Below are positions 46,973-58,900 of a stretch of 64,000 nt of DNA, one piece after another (the stretch's first letter is position 1; each line of letters begins with the position of its first letter). Source of the stretch: Puccinia triticina (lineage: Eukaryota; Basidiomycota; Pucciniomycetes; Pucciniales; Pucciniaceae); the NCBI RefSeq assembly GCF_026914185.1, contig NC_070573.1:2535501-2599500 (forward strand), written 5' to 3'. The translations under genes and the position numbers were made by a program. The notes beneath the pieces are model-generated. The model had not been told where the DNA came from. It ran no database searches and worked only from the letters and a program-made list of their open reading frames with translations.

Positions 46973-46980
46973 CACCAAGC

Positions 46981-47500
46981 TCCTCTTGGAAAGTTTTTAA
47001 TAAGGTGATAGGAGTGGTATGCTCAAGATGAGTTTGTTCAAGACACAGATAAGGTTGTATTGCTATGTAAGGGTTGGTATGAGTGTAGTAGTAAGTTGTA
47101 AGTGTCGTGAGTACAGGTCGTGAGTAAATAACTGATGAGTGATAGACTGAGGAACAAAAATGGGGGGAGTAGAGAGCTCCTTATATAGACAAATGTGAGG
47201 GATTTTTGCTCCAGGGGGGCTATGCCAATACAGGAGTGGCTGTGTACAATTCATGCAAGGGTTGCGTGCATGAGTGAGGCTGTGCTTAATTTATGCAAGG
47301 AGGTGCATAAATGAGGCGGGGAACAATGGAGTTGCAGGGCACAGCCGCAGGGGCAGTGCTACATGATGTAATGCAGATGAAAAACAAATACAAACTAATA
47401 TATGCAGCCAAGCTAGAGTGGAGCAGGGAACATATGGGTGTTTATGTGTATAGTGAAGGAAAGGTGACTTGAGATGCATGACAGGGGTTTGATGGGATGC
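46981..47500 (-). promoter_or_regulatory. LTR-like or promoter-like sequence
   Basis: On the minus strand a TATA box (CTATATAAGGAGC, near 47185) is followed by a CT-rich leader, as in rust copia LTRs; a similar TATATAAGGAGC context occurs at 63345 on the plus strand. The hAT element inserted downstream of this TATA box, so the target may have been an LTR. No ends or target duplication could be defined. Confidence 0.3.
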
Positions 47501-48518
47501 TACAGGTTGTCCAAAGGGCTAACTTCCAGTGTAGTGGGGCTCTGGTTACGCTTCCAGTGGGGACTAGGGGGTACTTTGGCCGTAGATTCCTTTTCTGGGG
47601 TCCATATGGTTGTACCATGAGGCATTCTATGACTAATTACGCAAATGAGAGAAAAACTTTTGATTTTTCCCATTTTGTATACCACAGCGGTGAGATAGAG
47701 AAATTGAAATCATGTTGACAAGTATGTGCATCTTTTTTTGTGTTCCTGTTCAATTATTTTCCTGCTCCGGAGTGTGTATCATCAAAACTTACTGTTATCA
47801 CCCAGGCCCAACAAATGCAAAGGTCGTGCCAGCAAATGTCCTGGCAAAGTATTTCACCTCCCTTGTGAAAATACCTCGGTACAATTTGATGTCCATCTTG
47901 GATCTGGTTGGGGGCTCCTCAGACACAAGGGCACACACGACCACCCATGGGCTGAGGCAAAGAAGCCAGACCCCTTGGCAAAGGCCGCGTTTGCAAAGCT
48001 TATCAAGGAGAACCCAACGGCAGGTGCCTTCAAGCTCAAGGTAAGTCCAGTTATCTCATTGGGCAGATTGGATTCAGATGCAAATGGTTAAGTCTGAGAT
48101 CATTTGAATTGCAGCTGGGTAAGAAAGCAGATGAAAAAAACGATGAAGATGGAACCTTTGAAGGTGTCACTGATATTCACCCTTGCTTTCAGAACAGCGA
48201 CCAGTATTTACTTTCCTTTTCATGCATTCAATCCCAAAGCTGAATTCAGTGTGTTTTAGACTTGTCATTGCAAGACACTGTTGGCTGAGTTGGGCATTGT
48301 GCTGGGTAAAAAAGGTGCGGGCGCAAGCAACAAGTCCATTCTTGACTGTTCAGTTGGGCCGTGTAAGTCTTGCCATAATCTTTCATGTCAGATGATTCAC
48401 ATTTTGAGCCAACAAGCCAATCTCAATTTCAAACAGGTGAGGGCTCTACATTATCTTGGCATCATACCTACCTGGATCCGAGCATTTCACTTTTCAGACA
48501 AAATGGATGGCAGAAAAG

Positions 48519-50180
48519 TGTCAGCCTACGTGATACCAAGGATATTATACTTCTAGCTACACGTGGTGCAAAGCTAAATATTAGAGTTATAAAACTCTAA
48601 GACAAGGTTATAAGGAATAATTCCAACGTAATTGTTGGGAATTATGGCGTAAGAAATAAGGCAATTTGGGCCAATTTGGGCCAATTTGACGTAATAAAAT
48701 GAATATAATTAATTTTAAAGAGGGGCCTGATAAATCAGGGTTGTTTAATCCCTCTAGAATGAAGAACTGGGGCCTGTAAACAGGGGTGTTTCAAATCCCA
48801 GAAAGAAATAGCGGAGAATCTCAAGAGAAGGGGCTTAAACTTACTAGTATAAGACCCTAGGGGCACTTGAGGTTCTTCAGGCGTGAAGTTGGGCAGTTGG
48901 AGGCGCTCAGAAGTGGTAATCTTGAGGGCAGGGTGGTTACTGGACAGCTTCAGGGCGGAAATTGGGGCTAAAAATCACGAAAGTAGGTATTTTACCTGGC
49001 AAATCACAGGCTAATGAGGCTGTTGAAGGCGGGTAAAATTCTAATAGGTAATGTAAAGCTGGGGAATCTCCTTTTGGGGCGGAGAAAGGGCCCTTTTTAT
49101 AGCCTAGGCAGGCCTCCAGGGGCGCCCAGGGGACATGGGGACACTTGTGGGCGCATTCTGAGGCAATTTGGTTGCGCTAGAAGGCGCTGTGGGTCGTGGA
49201 ACCTTGGGGCTTGGATACAAGGGTTGCCAAGGACCATTTACAGAGGTTCTGCGTGATTTTACACATGCTTTACACGTCATGGGGGCTGGTTTGGGGGTTC
49301 TGTGACGCTCATTTCCGTGGAAATGTGCCACAGAAGGTACTAGAACTGGCTTCTGGGCACTTGTACACATTCAAGCAGTGCTTCATACATGTTCTGGAGG
49401 CGCTTATTAAGTTCTCCAGTTCATTTGACCTCTTCTACATATTTACTACAGTTGTAATCTACGTGTAGTGAGGCTTGGGAGAAGCTGGGGCGCTTTCTAG
49501 TATCTCCTGAGCACGCTACAAGAGTTCTTTTCAGTCTAGAATGTTTTTATATGGAATGACGTGGTAATTACATCTTGTTTGGTGTTTAATTACATGTGTA
49601 CAATACATATAACACATGTAATGTTGCTATTGGGGTGTATTCTGGCCCATTCTCACTTACTAGTAGCCCAGGCGCAGTGGTTACGGGCCAGTTCATGCAA
49701 TATGCATATATGTACACCTTGCGCGCGGGCTTGAGCTCTAGGCAACAGAGCACGCGGGCTTGGGTGCGCCACGCAACAAATAAAGCCATCTTTTAAACTA
49801 TACACAACACCTCAGTTACGTCACTAAAACTGGGTGTAAACATATGTACTTATATATATATATGCATACAAGTCCATTCACGCGGGGCGTGATGCTCTTG
49901 CTTAAACTTTGAAGTTAGTTTACACAAGGAAGGGATAATAATTAAGGGTACGTGTAAGTGAGGTACCCTAGGTTATTTTACCCGTAGAATCAGAATCTTC
50001 TATAATATTTTACTTATTGATTACACAAAGCTAAGTAATCAATTATTTACATATGTATTTAATGTTTTTGCGTAGTTTTACATATGTAAGAGTAATAATG
50101 TCTCTTTCATATGTAAAACTACTTTTTATATTTCCATTTGTATCTTGTCACGGTGGCTCTGCCATAGTAGCCAGCTGACA
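48519..50180. mobile_element. 1,662-bp solo LTR
   Basis: Ends TGTCAGC and GCTGACA, flanked by AAAAG at 48514-48518 and 50181-50185 (5-bp duplication). Removing it restores the frame KWMAEKLLACNKNGELYH of the Mutator-like transposase, which proves both ends. No ORF with retroviral motifs lies inside. Long LTRs of this size suggest a gypsy-type parent; that is inferred. Confidence 0.85.
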
Positions 50181-51257
50181 AAAAGTTACTTGCTTGCAAT
50201 AAAAACGGAGAACTTTACCACAGAGGACTAGTCTCAGATGTCACGTACCGTTATTTCGAGAATGGGTATCTTCTATCAACTTCTATTTTCTGTGACAAAT
50301 TGCAGCAATGGAGACCAGTTCAGCTTTTGTGGATCCAAGGGTTGACATTCAAGTACCACCAGATCCATTTTACTAATCTAATGCAACAGTTTTTTGACGA
50401 CACTTCAATTACCGCCCAGGAAAGAGACCTCCTAGTCCAACAAGTCATTGACTTCTCAAAGGCTCAGATGCAGGGGCACAAGGCTGCATACATGGATTTA
50501 TTTTCTGCCTCAGACAAAGAAAAGGCGGCATCAATGTTGAAAGGATGTCAGCAGCATTTTTCTGCCCAGTTTACAAGAATCAAAGGCAATCAATCTCTTT
50601 TATTGGCTGACAAGGAGGTAAGCCACATCTATATTGGTCAGGATATATCTCCAGCTGAAAAATGATTTGCTTGCAGGCTACCTTCCAAAAATCTTGCTTG
50701 TATCTTTTGGAACTATCTGTTGAAGGTGGTCAGACTCACAAGCAGAAAATCAATTCTTTTCACTGCCAATACCCAAGAGTCCAACAATGGCTAGATTGGT
50801 TGACAGTGGCAGATGTTGAGGCAATACTTTTCACATCCCAGCGGGCAATTCTCAGTAAAGATGGAACTGATGGGATCCTCAACACCACCAATGCGGCGGA
50901 AAGTCTACATCGCCTCTATTACATGATTAGGTGGGTTTTTTTGTGTCATTACTCACCATGGGAGTTTTCTTGGCACTTGCGTGCAAGTGCCATCGCCCAA
51001 TATTGTTTAAGAACCCTTTTAGATATATCCTGGAACTTGAGCCTCAATGTATGCTGAATTCATCATGAATTTATGTTTAACTTATGCTCAATTGAGCTGA
51101 AGGCACTTTGGAAAGGATTTGAATTCAATTGAAAACCAGCTCCAATTTGACTCTAGTTATTACTGGAACTATTTTAGAACAAATCTTCAACTACCTTGCA
51201 AAGCAATATCAAATACTTGGCAGAAACAAGGTATTTACCACAGGAATCATATATTTC

Positions 51258-51561
51258 TAGAGCTGGCCCCTATCATCTGTTGGCGGGTACTTGGCACCTG
51301 CAGAAGTGTGCAGGTATACGCCGGGTGCAGGTGCAGGTGTCCAGTCTGTGTCCAAATTCAGGTAGGTACCTGCGCACAAATTGCCATTCTGCACAGCTCT
51401 GCTTGCCCCTAGTGACCATTGGTGGGTACTAGGTACCTGTGGGTGGGTACCCGTGGAAGTACGCAGGTAACAGCCAGCAGGTGCAGGTGTCCATTCTGGG
51501 TCAAAATTCAGGAAGGTACCTGCACCCGCTGCAGGTACCCGGGTGCAAAGTGCCAGCTCTA
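51258..51561. mobile_element. 304-bp non-autonomous hAT MITE
   Basis: Starts TAGAGCTGGC and ends GCCAGCTCTA; flanked by TATATTTC at 51250-51257 and 51562-51569, an exact 8-bp duplication. Interior rich in GGTACC and GCAGGTACC words. Confidence 0.92.
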
Positions 51562-52281
51562 TATATTTCATTCTATCATGTGTTTATCATAAATCCCAAA
51601 AAGCTCAAGATATGTGAGTGGTACACAAAAAGATAAACGTGTAAGTTTTTGTGACACATTCTTTAGTTGCTGAATTTTTTCACAAAATATTTGAAGTTCT
51701 GGGAAACTTCTAGCAGAAAAAACCTCATATTAATCAGGAGTTGTGTATGAATTCAGAAAATATCCCCAAAATAATTTGTGTACATATGGCTGAACATTAT
51801 AAACAATTTTTGAAGGTTCCGCCTATGCCCCTGGCTCTGCATGAGCACTCAGGTTGGAATCACTTGGCTCAGTGATAAAAAATGTGACACACCAGCACAC
51901 ATGTGTAAATTTGTGTGACACATCCTTCAGCTGCTAAATTTTGTCCCAAGGGAGTTAGAATTATGGGACAAGTCCAGGGGAGCCTCAGATTACCCAGGGT
52001 TTGTGAATGAATTCATAAAATCTCCTCAACAGGATTTCTGTACTGATGGATGAAATCAGATACGATTATCAAAGGATTCAGCTAATTTGCCCCTGGGATT
52101 GCGGGGCACTCATCTTGGCATGATGGCTGGGTGATGGTCTACGTGTCACACAAGCGCGCGCGCGTACGTTTGTGTGACAAAATTTGTCACATAAACCCGC
52201 ACAGGTTACATGGTTTTGTGATAGTTGGCCCCACAGCGCCAAAGTCAAACCGTAGTACCAGGGAAAAATCAGAACTCCCAC

Positions 52282-52595
52282 TAGAGCTGACACTTTGCAC
52301 CCAGGTACCCACTGCGGGTCTGTTTACCTGCCTGAATTTTGACCCAGAATGGACACCGGCACCCGGTGGCAGTTACCTGTGTACTTCCATGGGTACCCAC
52401 CCACAGGTACCTAGTACCCGCAAATGGGCACTAGGGGCAAGCAGAGATGTGCAGAATGGCAATTTGTGCACGGGTACCTGCCTGAATTTGGACCCAGACT
52501 GGATACCCACACCCGCACCCGGCGGACACCTGTGCACTTCCACGGGTACCGCCTGTGTACCCGCCAACGGGTACTACTACTAGGGACCAGCTCTA
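52282..52595. mobile_element. 314-bp non-autonomous hAT MITE
   Basis: Starts TAGAGCTGACAC and ends ACCAGCTCTA; flanks ACTCCCAC and CCTCACAC agree at 6 of 8 positions, so this copy is older than the one at 51258. Same GGTACC-rich interior and the shared block GGACACC ... GACCCAGAATGG. Confidence 0.82.
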
Positions 52596-54456
52596 CCTCA
52601 CACAGTATCACTACACTCCATCCAAAGTTTTAACCATGTGCAAAAGAAACAAATTAAAAAGAACTGGCAGCTTTTTGGTGTGTGCCCTGAAAATAAATAC
52701 AAAAACAGTTTCAGAGAAACCTACTGGGTATGGGTTTTGAAAGAGGTCAAAAATGATAATAATTGAAATATGAGTAACCTTGGTCAAGCTTGAGGATCAA
52801 GTAAACCTTATCATCAAATTGGCCTGGTTTCAGAATAGGTATGGCATACATTTACACAGACATTGCACCACACATTTGGTATGATTCCAGTTCTTATAAA
52901 CTTACTTTGTGGCAGACATGAAATTGCCTTCCAACAACAATGGGCCTTTACTTTACAGTTATTGGGAAAGTAAAGATATAGTAGATGTTTTTGGCTCAAT
53001 ACTATAACAGATAGCACTCCAATCAGTAAAGAATTTTTCTTTACTATAACACATATTTGATTTTTTAATTTTTTTATACAGGTACAGTATGAGTGAAAGT
53101 AATTTGTATTTTTTTGTTGATGGAAGCTTTCAAAAGGCTCCTTATAACCACAAAAAGGCATTTGCACCTAGTTTTGCCCCTTTTTATTTCAATAAGCAGG
53201 GGTGAAAGTACATTTAAACCCGCTTTTACCCCTGGTTATTGAAATAACTAGGGTTGAAACATGTTTAATAGGGCTCTCTACTATATCAGCCCATTGGAAA
53301 AAATTCCTTCACTATAACCAGTAAAGTACCGGAGATGATAAAAAAATCTATACTCTACTGGAAGGGCCTGGTTACAGTAAAGTATAGTAAAGGCCCACCG
53401 TTGAACTTCCAACCAGCCTCTAACTGAGATCCAACCAAATCTATGACTGAGTTCAGAGATGGCACTTGCACATAAGTGACAAGGGAAATCCCATGTTGTA
53501 CTATTATTATTTTGTTTCACATTACTCATTAAGTATGCTTTCTTCATTCAGCCGAGGAAGGACAAGCTTGATGCATGAAATGGTTGAGTTGTTCTCCTTT
53601 GTCAAGACGTTACAGGACGGCTGGATTGCGGTCATGAAGGGGGTCTCAATAAAGTATGGGGCCAAAAAGAATACTGAATTTGGGGTCTTGTCGGGAATGA
53701 CTCGTAAGCGCCAGCAATACCAGAACAATGGACAACCTCCTGACACTACTGATGCTTTGGCTGGGCCGGATCCCAAGAAAGCTAAGATGGAGAGGTCCCC
53801 AAAAGTTGTCAAGACACGCGGACAGGGTTACTGTTCCTACGTTGCTTTCCCCGATAATCCCTTGCAACGCAATTGATGCTGGATGGCCGCAGTGTTGGAG
53901 AGCTTGTATGCTCTGTATACTCCTTTGTGGCAAGGGGACCAATCTCTTCACCGCGCTGCTATTACATTTCTCGTTGAGGGTAACTTATGAGCTAAACTTG
54001 ACTGGCTCAATCCGTTCAATGCTCACAAGGGGTCAGAACAAGCTGTGGGAAATGGCCAACTCCAAGCACCCAGCAAGTTTTATTTGACGCAAGTTCTCCT
54101 CTTGTGATTTCTTCATTGAAATCCTTTTGGACCCGTTGAACCATAAAAAGAAGAACAAATTTTGGAAGCTCTTTGGCTTCATTGAAGATTGACAGTTCAG
54201 CTGTGAGGCGCTACTGGGGACCCAACAGCCAGCCAAACAGACGCGGCGCAATTACCATGTCATCTCCATATGTCCCAAGATGTTCCTCAGATCCAACACC
54301 ACCTACACCAATGTTGGACAGCTATTCAATGTCTGGACTACAGAGGGCATCCAAATAAACTGCGGCCGCGTCTGTTGTTCATGCCCGGAGGCAAATCAAC
54401 CATTGTTTAAACCAGCAACTCCCAAAGAAACCAAGGCTTGCAAGACTAAGCGCCTC

Positions 54457-54984
54457 TAACTTGACACAAGTCCCACTACCAACTTGGATGAATTTGCAAT
54501 GTCGTATATTGATCAAATTATATTGATCAATTTTTTTTTATTCCTCTTGATACCTTTGTCTGTGTTCCATGTCTCCTTAATACTCTTCTATAATCTCTCA
54601 ACTTCCCCCTTTGTTAGCTTCAAGCCAAAGGAATCTTTACTATTTTTGGCCTGATAAAATTCATGAATTTCTACATGCATCATTCTGTTCTTCCTGAAAA
54701 AAATACATTGCAAGTTTTATGATTAATCCAGGGTGGCTGAAGGGTCTCAGAAAGTTTGAATGGTTTTTTTACTTCAACCATTGATGTTATCAGAAGTCTC
54801 CAAATATAATTTTTTTCAAAAAAGGGTAACATTGACCCCTCACCTCTCTCATAATACCATCCTTCACGCTTTGTTAATTTGGTGTGACCTTAACTTTCCT
54901 CAATATATTGCATATCATCCTTGATATGCTACATGCATACAAGGCTTTTTGAAATTAGTCTACCATGGTTGAGCATATTTTTTT
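54457..54984. other. AT-rich spacer
   Basis: No gene recognised. Confidence 0.5.
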
Positions 54985-55234
54985 CAGGGTCTTAACACCA
55001 AGAAACTACCAAATTAGTGATATCTGGCAACCAATCACATTGTAGCTGCTACATTTAGGGGTTTTGTGGTCATTCAAGGTACACAGTAAGTCTTTGAGGG
55101 CATTTTATTATTTTGGTACCAATATCATGGAAGAACTACCATGCTGTGTTGAGATATTGTGGCAGAAACACCAAGAAACTACCATGCAAATTAGTGATAT
55201 TTGGCACCCAATCACATTGTAGCTGCTACATTGT
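54985..55234. repeat. Tandem repeat, left flank of the copia insertion
   Basis: About one and a half units of the roughly 177-bp repeat also present at 13597-13945; interrupted at ATTGT (55230-55234) by the copia element and resumed at 60363. Confidence 0.75.
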
Positions 55235-55889
55235 GTTGAAACTCGACGCTCTTCCTCAAAGTCCGCGCTCTCGCATTGCGCACCGCGAGCGGCGTGTCTG
55301 CGCTGATCAATGTATACTCAGTCGAAACCTAACCAATTGTATTGGTCTCGGCATCTCAGCTCAGTCTCACATCTCAGCTCCGGACACATCTCTCGTCTTC
55401 CGTTCAATCAAACTTCAGCCTCAAGGTCTCCGATCCCGAAGCTGCTTCCGCCGATCTCAAGATTCATTCTACGGCGATCAATTCCTCAAGTTATTCAACT
55501 TGGTGAGAAATGCACTCGAAGCATTTCCACTCTCTCATCGATCCTCATTGTATCTCATTGCTAACTCTCCTTCTTCTATTCAGTTCCCTTCTTTCCCTTC
55601 CTAAATCCACTGCCTTAATCCATCCATTACTCTGACTTTGTCTTCCATTGGTCTGTTCTCTCTACTCCATCTATCAAGCATCCACCATCAACTAACCTCT
55701 TTTATTCTCTTAGTCTTTTACTTCCTGCTTGTCCTGATTGCGTCCGGTTGTCCATCTTCTACATCTTTCTTACCAACTCAGGGTCTGTTCTCCAATTTCT
55801 CTTTTTTTCATATTGTCTTCTGTATTCTCATGCTCTTTGTTTTAGTTTCTGGTCTTTGGTTCTTTGAAATACAGTCAACAGTCCTTTAC
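55235..55889 (+). repeat. 5' LTR of the copia element
   Basis: 655 bp, starts GTTGAAACTCGACG and ends AACAGTCCTTTAC. Pyrimidine-rich 3' half. All open frames read across it match those of the 3' LTR. Confidence 0.9.
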
Positions 55890-55929
55890 GATTAACAGTC
55901 GAAACAATCGCTGCGACTCAGACTATTTC

Positions 55930-58900
55930 ATGTCCAACGAAGAAAAGAAAATTGTTGACAAACCACAGACTTCCTCAAAAAACCAAGACCAGAATCCTGC
56001 TACGATGGCAACCGTTACGAATCGAATGGATAAGGTTCATCCCTCAGTTCTCAAGACTGTGATCGAGGGCATACCTCTCCTCACCATGGACAACTATACC
56101 TTCTGGAGGATAAGAGTTTTTAACTTTCTTGATGTCATCAAACTCAAGAAAGCTCTTACCACCAACGAAGACAAGCTTTCTCAGGAAGAAAATGATTTTC
56201 TCAAGGCTATTATCGTCGCTAAGCTGGAGTCCACTGTGCAAGCCAACGTCGTCGACTCCGCAAATGAAGACAACGCTAAGCTGACGTGGAAGGCAATCGT
56301 TCAATTTTTTGCTTCGACTCAAGCATCTAATAAGGCTCGCGTGTTTCAATCCTTTCTTCGTGCTCCGTATACTCCGGACGATATTCCTGGCTTCATCACC
56401 TCGATGAAAACCTTTCAGTCTCAACTAGTCGAAGTCGGGTGGACGTTCACCGATGATGCCATCGGGCATATGGTCATCCACAAATTCCCTGCAGACATGA
56501 ATGACATCGTGAATCAGATCACCCATTCTGACAAAGAGCCAACCATCGACGTCGTCTTCGATCATCTTCGAGTTCATGAACACAACATCGAAGCTCGTGC
56601 ATCTGGAAGCGGTACTAAATCCAATCCCATCACCTTGTATACCGACGAATCCAAGAGATGTCGCAAGGGCTATCACAATCCCAATTCCGATCATCTCAAG
56701 GAGAATTGCTGGAAGTTGTATCCCGGCAAACGAGCTGAACATTATCAGAAGAAAGCCGATGCCGCGAAATCTGAATCATCCGTCAGTAGTTTTCACTCAT
56801 CAATCTCAAGCACTCAACATGCGTTCATTCTTGACTCCGGATCCTCCGCGCACATGACTTCTGACAAAGATTTGTTTCACACCCTAGAACTCAAAGAACT
56901 AGGATGTGTTAGAACCAGTTCTGCTCTAGATCAGCTAAAAATCCAAGGCATAGGTTCGATACGGTTGAAGAACAAGTACGGGGAAATCATCTTAAATCAA
57001 GTTCTATATATTCCCGGATTAGTTGTAAATCTTCTCTCAGTTCGCTGTTTACTTCTTGATGATTACATTGTCAACTTTCATAAAAACTCGTTTGAAATCT
57101 TAAAAAACAATGAAATTAAAATGTCTGGAAATTATATTGGAAATCTTCCAAACATTGATTTCGATCACGTGGAGCACACGAGCCATCTGTCCTCTGCCGA
57201 GTTCCTACACAAGTCTCTCGGTCACGTAAGCTATCATCGACTGAGAAAGAAGTTGGGAATTCCCCTGAAAATTGTCAAATCGTGCGAGTCTTGTGCAGTC
57301 TCAAAAATCACTAAAGCATCGTTCAAGTCTGTTCACCGACCAGCGTCAAGACCGTTTGAGGAACTTCATTTTGATCTCATCGGTCCAATATGGCCTCCCT
57401 CTTTTCAAGGTCATAGATACATCTTGACAATCGTAGACAGTTGCACTCGTTTTTGTGCTGCGATTCCCATCAAACAGAAGAGCGACACTGTCGATACCAT
57501 ATCCTATTTAGTTGATGTTGAAGCAAAAAGGTTTGGACATTACCCAAGCACTTTTCACTCGGATCGAGGCACTGAATTCCTAAACTCAGATATGTCAGAG
57601 TACTGCAGTTCGCACTTAATCAAGCAACGCAACTCTGACGCCTATACACCCCAGCAAAACGGTCTAGCCGAAAGATTCAACAGAACCATACTGGAGTCAA
57701 TGAGAACCATTCTAGAGGACTCGGGTATTGAACGCAAATATTGGAGTGAAATAGCCCTAGTTAGCGCTCTTACTCTCAACCAAATACCGACCCATTGCTC
57801 CAAGCATTCACCGTTTGAATTGTTCAAAGGTCGATCACTGCCGCTGAGTTACTTCTATCCACTAGGCAATCGAGTTTCTTATTTGATACTCCCAGAACAG
57901 TCCTTCTCTAAACTCAAACCAAAAGGGAAACTCGGCCGACTTCTGGGATACGTAGACGAATTAAGATCATACCGAATTCTGACTGATGATGGTAAAATTG
58001 TTGAAACTAAGAATGTCTCGTTCCTCGAATATTCATCTCCAGCTGTCAAGAACTCTGACTGGGATATCGAGGTCACTGAAGACACTGCTAGCGCCGAAGC
58101 TCCGTCAAATGAAGAATCTGACTCTTCCGACGAAAGCGATGAAGGAATAGCCGCCACTCTCAATCCAACTCCAGCTGCTAGCCGCTCTCTTAGAGAACGG
58201 ACTTCCCAAGTTAAACCTGTCAAGTACTCATATCTCACCGGTGATCCTACCTCCTTCAAAAACGCGATGAAGTCTACTGAAAAAGACAAATGGTCTCAAG
58301 CTACTGATGAGGAACTGTCAAACATTGAACATCATGAAGTATGGGACGACATGTACGACACTCCTTCGTCCTTCTGGATTTTCAAGACTAAACCAGCTAC
58401 TCTATCAGCAAACGAAAGAAAGAAAGCACGACTCTGTATTCAAGGTTTCCTACAGAAGGAAGGTGAAGATTACGGAGATACATTTGCTCCAACTGGAAAA
58501 TTCACCACGTTGCTTATTGTACTCATGTTTGCGGTAGATAAAAAGCTTCCAATCCGGCAATTTGACGTGAAAAGCGCCTTCCTTTACGCGCCACTCAAAG
58601 AAGAATTGTACATTAAAACCCCTGAGGGATCATCAAGAAAAGCGCCCTTCCTCAGACTAAAAAAATCTCTGTATGGCCTAAAGCAAGCCCCCGCTAATTG
58701 GTATGACACTCTCACGTCGTGGTTCAGAGAAATCAACTTTCACCAGTCCTCATCCGATCCTTGCTTGTTTATTCACAACGACAAGAACTCTTTTATCTTC
58801 TTTCATGTTGATGATCTGATTGTAGTCGGCAATGTCGATGCCTTTGAAAGTCTCTTTCTCCACCGCTTTCCAAATTCATCCGCTCACGACCCGGACACTT

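Larger units (their letters stand above)
50931..53551 (+). other. Expanded intron (2.6 kb) with nested MITEs
   Basis: Donor GTGGGT after YYMI and acceptor TTCATTCAG before SRGRTSLMHEM keep the frame, so this is an intron enlarged by insertions. Besides two hAT MITEs, diverged inverted repeats of about 45 bp around GCACTTGCGTGCAAGTGCC lie near both intron ends (about 50955-51000 and 53465-53500), suggesting that much of the intron is one further TIR element. Confidence 0.6.
47501..54456 (+). pseudogene. Mutator-like transposase with GCM-type zinc finger, decayed
   Basis: Exons in order: an N-terminal part with FLFWGPYGCTMRHSMTNYAN (to about 47715); a GCM-like finger (KCPGKVFHLPC, GWGLLRHKGTHDHPWAEAK; about 47800-48050); LGKKADEKNDEDG (48115 on); EHFTFQTKWMAEK, split by a solo LTR (48519-50180) and continuing LLACNKNGELYHRGLVSDVTYRYFENGYLL (two parts of one stretch). 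Next come VDFSKAQMQG-like and QQWLDWLTVADVEAILF regions, NTTNAAESLHRLYYMI, a 2.6-kb intron (50931-53551), and MHEMVELFSFVKTLQDGW to a Cys-rich end. The first catalytic Asp is probably in SDVTYRY. TGA codons at 53874-53876, 54085-54087 and 54190-54192 and a frameshift near 53930 break the C-terminal part. Confidence 0.72.

Noticed and set aside
9225..54192. TGA read-through or recoding as an explanation for the many in-frame TGA codons
   Set aside because: Frameshifts, insertions and a TAG and TAA occur in the same genes, the intact copia ORF uses no internal TGA, and the sites fit CGA decay; genuine decay is the simpler reading.
56044..56742. Minus-strand ORFs within the copia element
   Set aside because: Shadows of the long Gag-Pol frame.
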